Source: Euryarchaeota archaeon UBA463
Lineage (GTDB): Archaea > Thermoplasmatota > Poseidoniia > Poseidoniales > Thalassarchaeaceae
Length of the DNA stretch: 16,506 nucleotides
NCBI GenBank assembly: GCA_002501805.1
Contig: DAOI01000015.1
Location: forward strand, 8,895 to 25,400
Reading direction: 5' to 3'
Below are positions 13,823-16,506 of the stretch, one piece after another. The translations under genes were made by a program, and so were the position numbers. Each line of letters opens with the position of its first letter. Positions within the stretch are counted from its first letter, which is position 1. Below the pieces are notes generated by a model, which searched no databases, was not told where the DNA came from, and saw only the letters and a program-made list of their open reading frames with translations.

Positions 13823-13885
13823 ATGAAGCTAATAATTCGCTTAGAGACTGATGAGTGGATTTACGAAGAGCATGAAATTGCTTAG
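13823..13885 (+). CDS. Possible 20-residue peptide gene
   Basis: A 20-codon frame begins ATG AAG CTA ATA and ends TAG at 13883-13885, encoding a peptide starting MKLIIRLETDEW with an acidic, helical-looking C-terminus. GGAGGG at 13810-13815 is a strong Shine-Dalgarno site with 7-nt spacing, one of the best in the window. A TTATAC sequence about 50 nt before the ATG could be a TATA box. The last four bases overlap the 3' end of cbf5 on the other strand. It could be a real microprotein, a leader peptide with nothing behind it, or a remnant of a longer gene. With so few codons the coding evidence is weak; the SD is the main support. Confidence 0.35.
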   Translation: MKLIIRLETDEWIYEEHEIA

Positions 13886-14850
13886 TTCGATTTGGTCCAT
13901 GTCTGAGGGTAGGTCCCTGGACTCATCAAAACAGATTTTGGGATTGCAATTTCTCCAGAATCTATCTCTGGAAGTGCATCAGAATCTACTGTCAACTCAG
14001 CGATAGAAACTGCTTCTCCTTTTAGCGTCTCAATTAGTACAGTTGAGCCAGCCTTAGTACCTGCTGAAGCTTTGACAATTCCAGGTCTTGCGAGAGTTGC
14101 CCCATGTGACAAAGCGGCGGCGGCGCCATCTTTTACAACAATCTTAGGCAGATGAATAAGTAATCTTTCTATGGGGCATATTATCCTCCTCAGGCCTCGC
14201 TCATCGCCATGCTCCCTGTACACATGAAGAGCATCTGTAAGCTGTTGCATCGTACATGCCATCGATGAATCGAAGGTTCCAGCTTTAGTCCTGTGAAGCT
14301 CTATCAATTCACAATTGGAACCGACCATCAATCCCAAATCCCGAGCCAATGTACGGATGTAGGTACCTGCCTCACAATCAATTTCAACAACAACAATTCT
14401 TGATTTTGAGTCAAAATCGAGGAGTTTGATTGAGTTGAAAATCCTGCTCCTCACTCTCACTTTGACTGCAGATTCTTTGGGTGGCACATTATAGGACCTG
14501 CCTACTAAAGACGATAAGGAAGTGATCACCATATCCTGATTGACTTCCTTAGAGAATCTCATTACTCCAACATATCTTTTTTCCCCTGCTAGAACGATAT
14601 CAGTTAGCCTAGTGGCCCTACCACATAGGAGAGTTAGAACACCCGTTGCAAACGGATCTAATGTCCCACCATGGCCGAGTTTCTTGATTCCAAGAAGATT
14701 TCTGGCCCAAGAAGCTAGTTGATGGCTGGTTGGCCCTCTTGGCTTGTTGACTAAGATTACACCTGATTGAAAAAGTTCCGAAATGTCTCTGGAATATGGA
14801 TTTCCTCCGGACTTGGAGTCGGTGCTTGTTGACTCTTGCAAGATGATCAT
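13882..14850 (-). CDS. cbf5: tRNA/rRNA pseudouridine synthase Cbf5 (TruB family) with PUA domain
   Basis: Cbf5 is the catalytic subunit of archaeal H/ACA ribonucleoproteins and also makes pseudouridine 55 in tRNA. The TruB catalytic domain shows ILVNKPRGPTSHQLASWAR, then KKLGHGGTLDPFATGVL with the catalytic Asp (residue 65 counted from the chosen ATG), followed by KRYVGVMRFSKE. The strand EIDCEAGTYIRTLARDLG and the helix with CELIELHRTKAGTF are also typical. A C-terminal PUA domain (about 235-320: LPKIVVKDGAAAALSHGATL, then KAGSTVLIETLKGEAVSIAE) is present, as expected for Cbf5 rather than bacterial TruB. The length of about 322 residues is normal. ATG 14850 is chosen; an in-frame TTG at 14865 overlaps the cmk stop as TTGA, but a GGAGG just 2 nt before it is too close. 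The gene is translationally linked to cmk. No Gar1, Nop10 or L7Ae gene is in the window. Confidence 0.95.
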   Translation of the reverse strand: MIILQESTSTDSKSGGNPYSRDISELFQSGVILVNKPRGPTSHQLASWARNLLGIKKLGHGGTLDPFATGVLTLLCGRATRLTDIVLAGEKRYVGVMRFSKEVNQDMVITSLSSLVGRSYNVPPKESAVKVRVRSRIFNSIKLLDFDSKSRIVVVEIDCEAGTYIRTLARDLGLMVGSNCELIELHRTKAGTFDSSMACTMQQLTDALHVYREHGDERGLRRIICPIERLLIHLPKIVVKDGAAAALSHGATLARPGIVKASAGTKAGSTVLIETLKGEAVSIAELTVDSDALPEIDSGEIAIPKSVLMSPGTYPQTWTKSN

Positions 14851-14861
14851 ATTTCCCAATT

Positions 14862-15395
14862 TCAATCCTCCAATTCTCTTTGAACCATCTCCAATACCTC
14901 TAACGCATCTAGATTGTCTGCGTCAATAATCAGATTGTAGGGCGACATATCATCCAAATTAATACCATACAATTCTCGATACCTCTCCATATCGTCAGAA
15001 TTCCTTCTTTGGGATGATTCAAGAACATCGACAAAATTGCCACCCTCTCTAGACTGGATTCTACGTGCCCTTTCTTCGTCGGATACTTCAATCCAAATTC
15101 TCAGGCAATCTATACGTGCCAGGTACGCCCACCACCCGCTCAAACGACTCTCAACAATTGATGGTCCGTTTGCTGATGAAATCATCTCTTTGAGGGCATC
15201 ATCTAGGGATCTATCTACTTCGAAGTCCTCTTTACATAGTCTACTGAAATCTTCTACACTTAGTTTCCTTCTTTGTGCTTCCTGCCTGAAGATATCCCCT
15301 CCATTTACAGAGTTCAATCCTCTATTTTTAGACAGCAAATCTACTAGCGTTGAGGTACCGCTGCCTGGCTTTCCGCTTACTGTCATTATGAGCAA
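14862..15395 (-). CDS. cmk: Cytidylate kinase (archaeal CMP kinase)
   Basis: Phosphorylates CMP (and dCMP) to the diphosphate in pyrimidine nucleotide recycling. The P-loop TVSGKPGSGTST is near the N-terminus, followed by VNGGDIFRQEA (the archaeal cmk GxxFR segment), SLDDALKEM, and VESRLSGWWA (the nucleoside monophosphate site, normally EsRLaGw). The lid segment RARRIQSREGG follows, and then RRNSDDMERYRELYGINLDD, a strong archaeal Cmk signature ending in YNLIIDADN. The frame is open to 15473, but that overlaps the DUF106 zinc ribbon. TTG at 15393-15395 is preferred: GGAG lies 8 nt upstream, overlapping the DUF106 stop, and the first beta strand LIMTVSG would otherwise be cut by starting at ATG 15386. 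Length is 177 residues, typical for the archaeal type. The gene lies between DUF106 and cbf5 in one leftward operon. Confidence 0.93.
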   Translation of the reverse strand: MLIMTVSGKPGSGTSTLVDLLSKNRGLNSVNGGDIFRQEAQRRKLSVEDFSRLCKEDFEVDRSLDDALKEMISSANGPSIVESRLSGWWAYLARIDCLRIWIEVSDEERARRIQSREGGNFVDVLESSQRRNSDDMERYRELYGINLDDMSPYNLIIDADNLDALEVLEMVQRELED

Positions 15396-15399
15396 GGAC

Positions 15400-16344
15400 T
15401 CATCTCCACTCGTACCTGCAAACATCACATCTGAGCTTACCATTCGATGCACGCATGATAAATTCCGATCCACAGGTAGGGCAAGTAGACCCTTTCATGG
15501 GCGGTGCGACGAGAGTGTTTCCTCCTCCGGTCTTTTCTTGCTCCTCTTTTCTTTGCCCTGTTTTTCGCGGACCAGACCTTCTTCTCTGGGATTGTCTGGT
15601 TCTTGAAGTAGAGGAACGTGATTTCTTCTTTGGTTCCTCAAGCAAATACAGAAGAGGCTCTGGGATCGGTTCCGCCGCTAGAACTAGTGGATGTCTCTTG
15701 TATCTGATAATTTTGATATGCCTGTCGATTATCCTGCCTAAAGGTGCGCTCATCGTAATGTATGATGCTATCCATGCGGGAATTATCCAGAAAATCCTCT
15801 CGGTAAAACTCCATGTCGGAGACCATGGGAGACTAACATATGATACTCTAAATGTCTCTATCGAGTGTGACATCCAGCTGAATATTGCTATAATGAAGAC
15901 TATTGTGAACATCATGGGTCTGAACATTTCAGCCTGTGTCGCCATATTTTCTGGCCCTAGAGACATCTGAAGCTCTTGCATTTTGTTGATTCTACTGGTA
16001 TCGCGTTCCATTCTAGCTTCCCTAAGTTGCTTGCCGATCTGCTTGCCCCTGTGAGCATTGTGAGCCTGCTTCAGAGAATCAACAAAAAATGAACGGATAA
16101 TTGTATTTACAACCATTATACTCGAGCCGACTACGAAGACAGTAGGAACGAAGTATTGGCTATGGAAAGGAAGAGTTGGCTCAATAACTGATCCGGCACT
16201 CACGGATAATGCTATTCTGATGAAGGGGAAAAACATCATTGATGCCATTACGACCATCATTACCATCATCGGCCCCATCATTGCAGACAATGCCTGAACT
16301 TGGGCATCTGCTGGGTTTGTTGCCTCGGCCATGTACTTCGGCAT
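15400..16344 (-). CDS. DUF106 membrane insertase-like protein (YidC/Oxa1/EMC3 superfamily) with C-terminal zinc ribbon
   Basis: A 314-residue membrane protein. The N-terminal part has hydrophobic helices at about 18-50 and 65-90, then a long charged cytosolic hairpin (DSLKQAHNAHRGKQIGKQLR through INKMQELQMS), then helices near 143-165 and 185-210. The helix-charged hairpin-M-rich helix order (MFRPMMFTIVFIIAIFSWMS) is the DUF106/TMCO1/EMC3 pattern, linked to YidC/Oxa1-type insertion of membrane proteins. After the helices there is an unusually basic tail (KKKSRSSTSRTRQSQRRRSG and more K/R to about residue 270) ending in a four-cysteine zinc ribbon: C288, C291, C306 and C309. Basic tails of Oxa1-type insertases bind ribosomes, so this tail may do so. 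ATG 16344 is the outer start; ATG 16332 is possible. The stop overlaps the SD of cmk. rpl34e, which normally lies between these genes, is absent. Confidence 0.88.
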   Translation of the reverse strand: MPKYMAEATNPADAQVQALSAMMGPMMVMMVVMASMMFFPFIRIALSVSAGSVIEPTLPFHSQYFVPTVFVVGSSIMVVNTIIRSFFVDSLKQAHNAHRGKQIGKQLREARMERDTSRINKMQELQMSLGPENMATQAEMFRPMMFTIVFIIAIFSWMSHSIETFRVSYVSLPWSPTWSFTERIFWIIPAWIASYITMSAPLGRIIDRHIKIIRYKRHPLVLAAEPIPEPLLYLLEEPKKKSRSSTSRTRQSQRRRSGPRKTGQRKEEQEKTGGGNTLVAPPMKGSTCPTCGSEFIMRASNGKLRCDVCRYEWR

Positions 16345-16386
16345 AACAAGACAACAATCAACACTTCGGTCGAAATAGATACTAGA

Positions 16387-16506
16387 TCATGAGATAAATG
16401 AATACCCACAGACCACGCATGAGGAAGAGCCTACTGAAGCCTCAGTACCACATATCGGGCAATTAGTAGAGTCTTTTTGTTCCTCCGGCTCTGGCTCCGG
16501 CTCCGG
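16387..16506 (-). CDS. C-terminal fragment of a zinc-ribbon protein with Pro-Glu repeat linker
   Basis: A frame open from the right window edge ends with TGA at 16389-16387 and encodes the last 39 residues of a protein. It begins with a PEPEPEPEEQ repeat, a flexible acidic linker made by a (CCGGAG)-like hexanucleotide repeat, followed by NCPICGTEASVGSSSCVVCGYSF, a compact zinc ribbon of two CxxC pairs, right at the C-terminus. The N-terminal part lies outside the window, so the protein family cannot be named. The stop is 42 nt before the DUF106 start, so it is probably the previous gene of the same operon. In other archaea adk or secY often occupies this place; the visible end does not look like either. 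Confidence 0.65.
   Translation of the reverse strand, partial: PEPEPEPEEQKDSTNCPICGTEASVGSSSCVVCGYSFIS

Noticed and set aside
15396..15473. N-terminal extension of CMP kinase
   Set aside because: It lies inside the DUF106 zinc-ribbon coding region, and archaeal CMP kinases start directly before the P-loop strand.
15455..15970. A 171-codon plus-strand frame opposite DUF106
   Set aside because: It is the complement of a well-supported membrane protein gene and has no family resemblance or start signals.
1..16506. CRISPR array, insertion sequence, prophage or toxin-antitoxin pair
   Set aside because: I saw no regularly spaced repeats, transposase motifs, target-site duplications or paired small genes of such types.

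Overview
The window looks like a compact archaeal chromosome segment, most probably from a planktonic Thermoplasmatota-type euryarchaeon (Marine Group II / Poseidoniales or a close relative). The archaeal markers are an Rpo11 (RpoL) subunit, aEF-1beta preceded by its small zinc-ribbon protein, long archaeal-type TruD, Cbf5 with a PUA domain, an archaeal CMP kinase, a DUF106 (YidC/Oxa1/EMC3-type) membrane protein, a DUF2240 protein and a tRNA-His with encoded G-1 and CCA. ELWxxDGT-repeat and CARDB surface proteins and a bacterial-type GTP cyclohydrolase II fit that lineage. The species assignment is inference.

Layout. 2-1237 (+) is the 3' part of a gene for an ELWxxDGT-repeat extracellular protein; it faces a cupin gene (1272-1724, -). 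A divergent region then leads to the zinc-ribbon protein and aEF-1beta (1842-2287, +). These meet the rpoL-truD pair (2288-3959, -) with abutting stop codons. The 110-bp divergent region 3960-4069 is unusually structured and precedes a 12-helix RND/MMPL exporter (4070-6613, +), whose stop overlaps that of a convergent DUF2240 gene (6610-7185, -).

From 7208 to 11143 (+) there is one tight operon: HEAT-repeat protein, a basic 94-residue protein of unknown function, a DEAD-box RNA helicase with a DbpA-like C-terminal domain, a TusA-family protein and GTP cyclohydrolase II. Neighbours overlap by 4-8 nt, abut, or are 15 nt apart. tRNA-His (11153-11228, -) lies convergent to it, 9 nt away. A 793-residue surface protein with signal peptide, CARDB domain and C-terminal anchor follows (11328-13709, +).

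The right end (13882-16506, -) is a translation-biogenesis operon: partial zinc-ribbon protein, DUF106 with a basic tail and zinc ribbon, cmk, cbf5. It matches the classical archaeal DUF106-cmk-cbf5 order but lacks rpl34e and rpl14e between the genes. Between the surface protein and cbf5 is a possible 20-codon gene with a good Shine-Dalgarno site.

Functionally, most genes concern RNA modification (TruD, Cbf5, possibly TusA), transcription (Rpo11), elongation (aEF-1beta), RNA remodelling (helicase) and membrane or surface functions. I found no mobile elements, CRISPR arrays or phage genes. The most unusual signals are two mutually exclusive inverted repeats just before the RND start codon, the DUF106-basic tail-zinc ribbon fusion, correlated cysteine loss in the zinc-ribbon protein, and the candidate 20-residue peptide gene.
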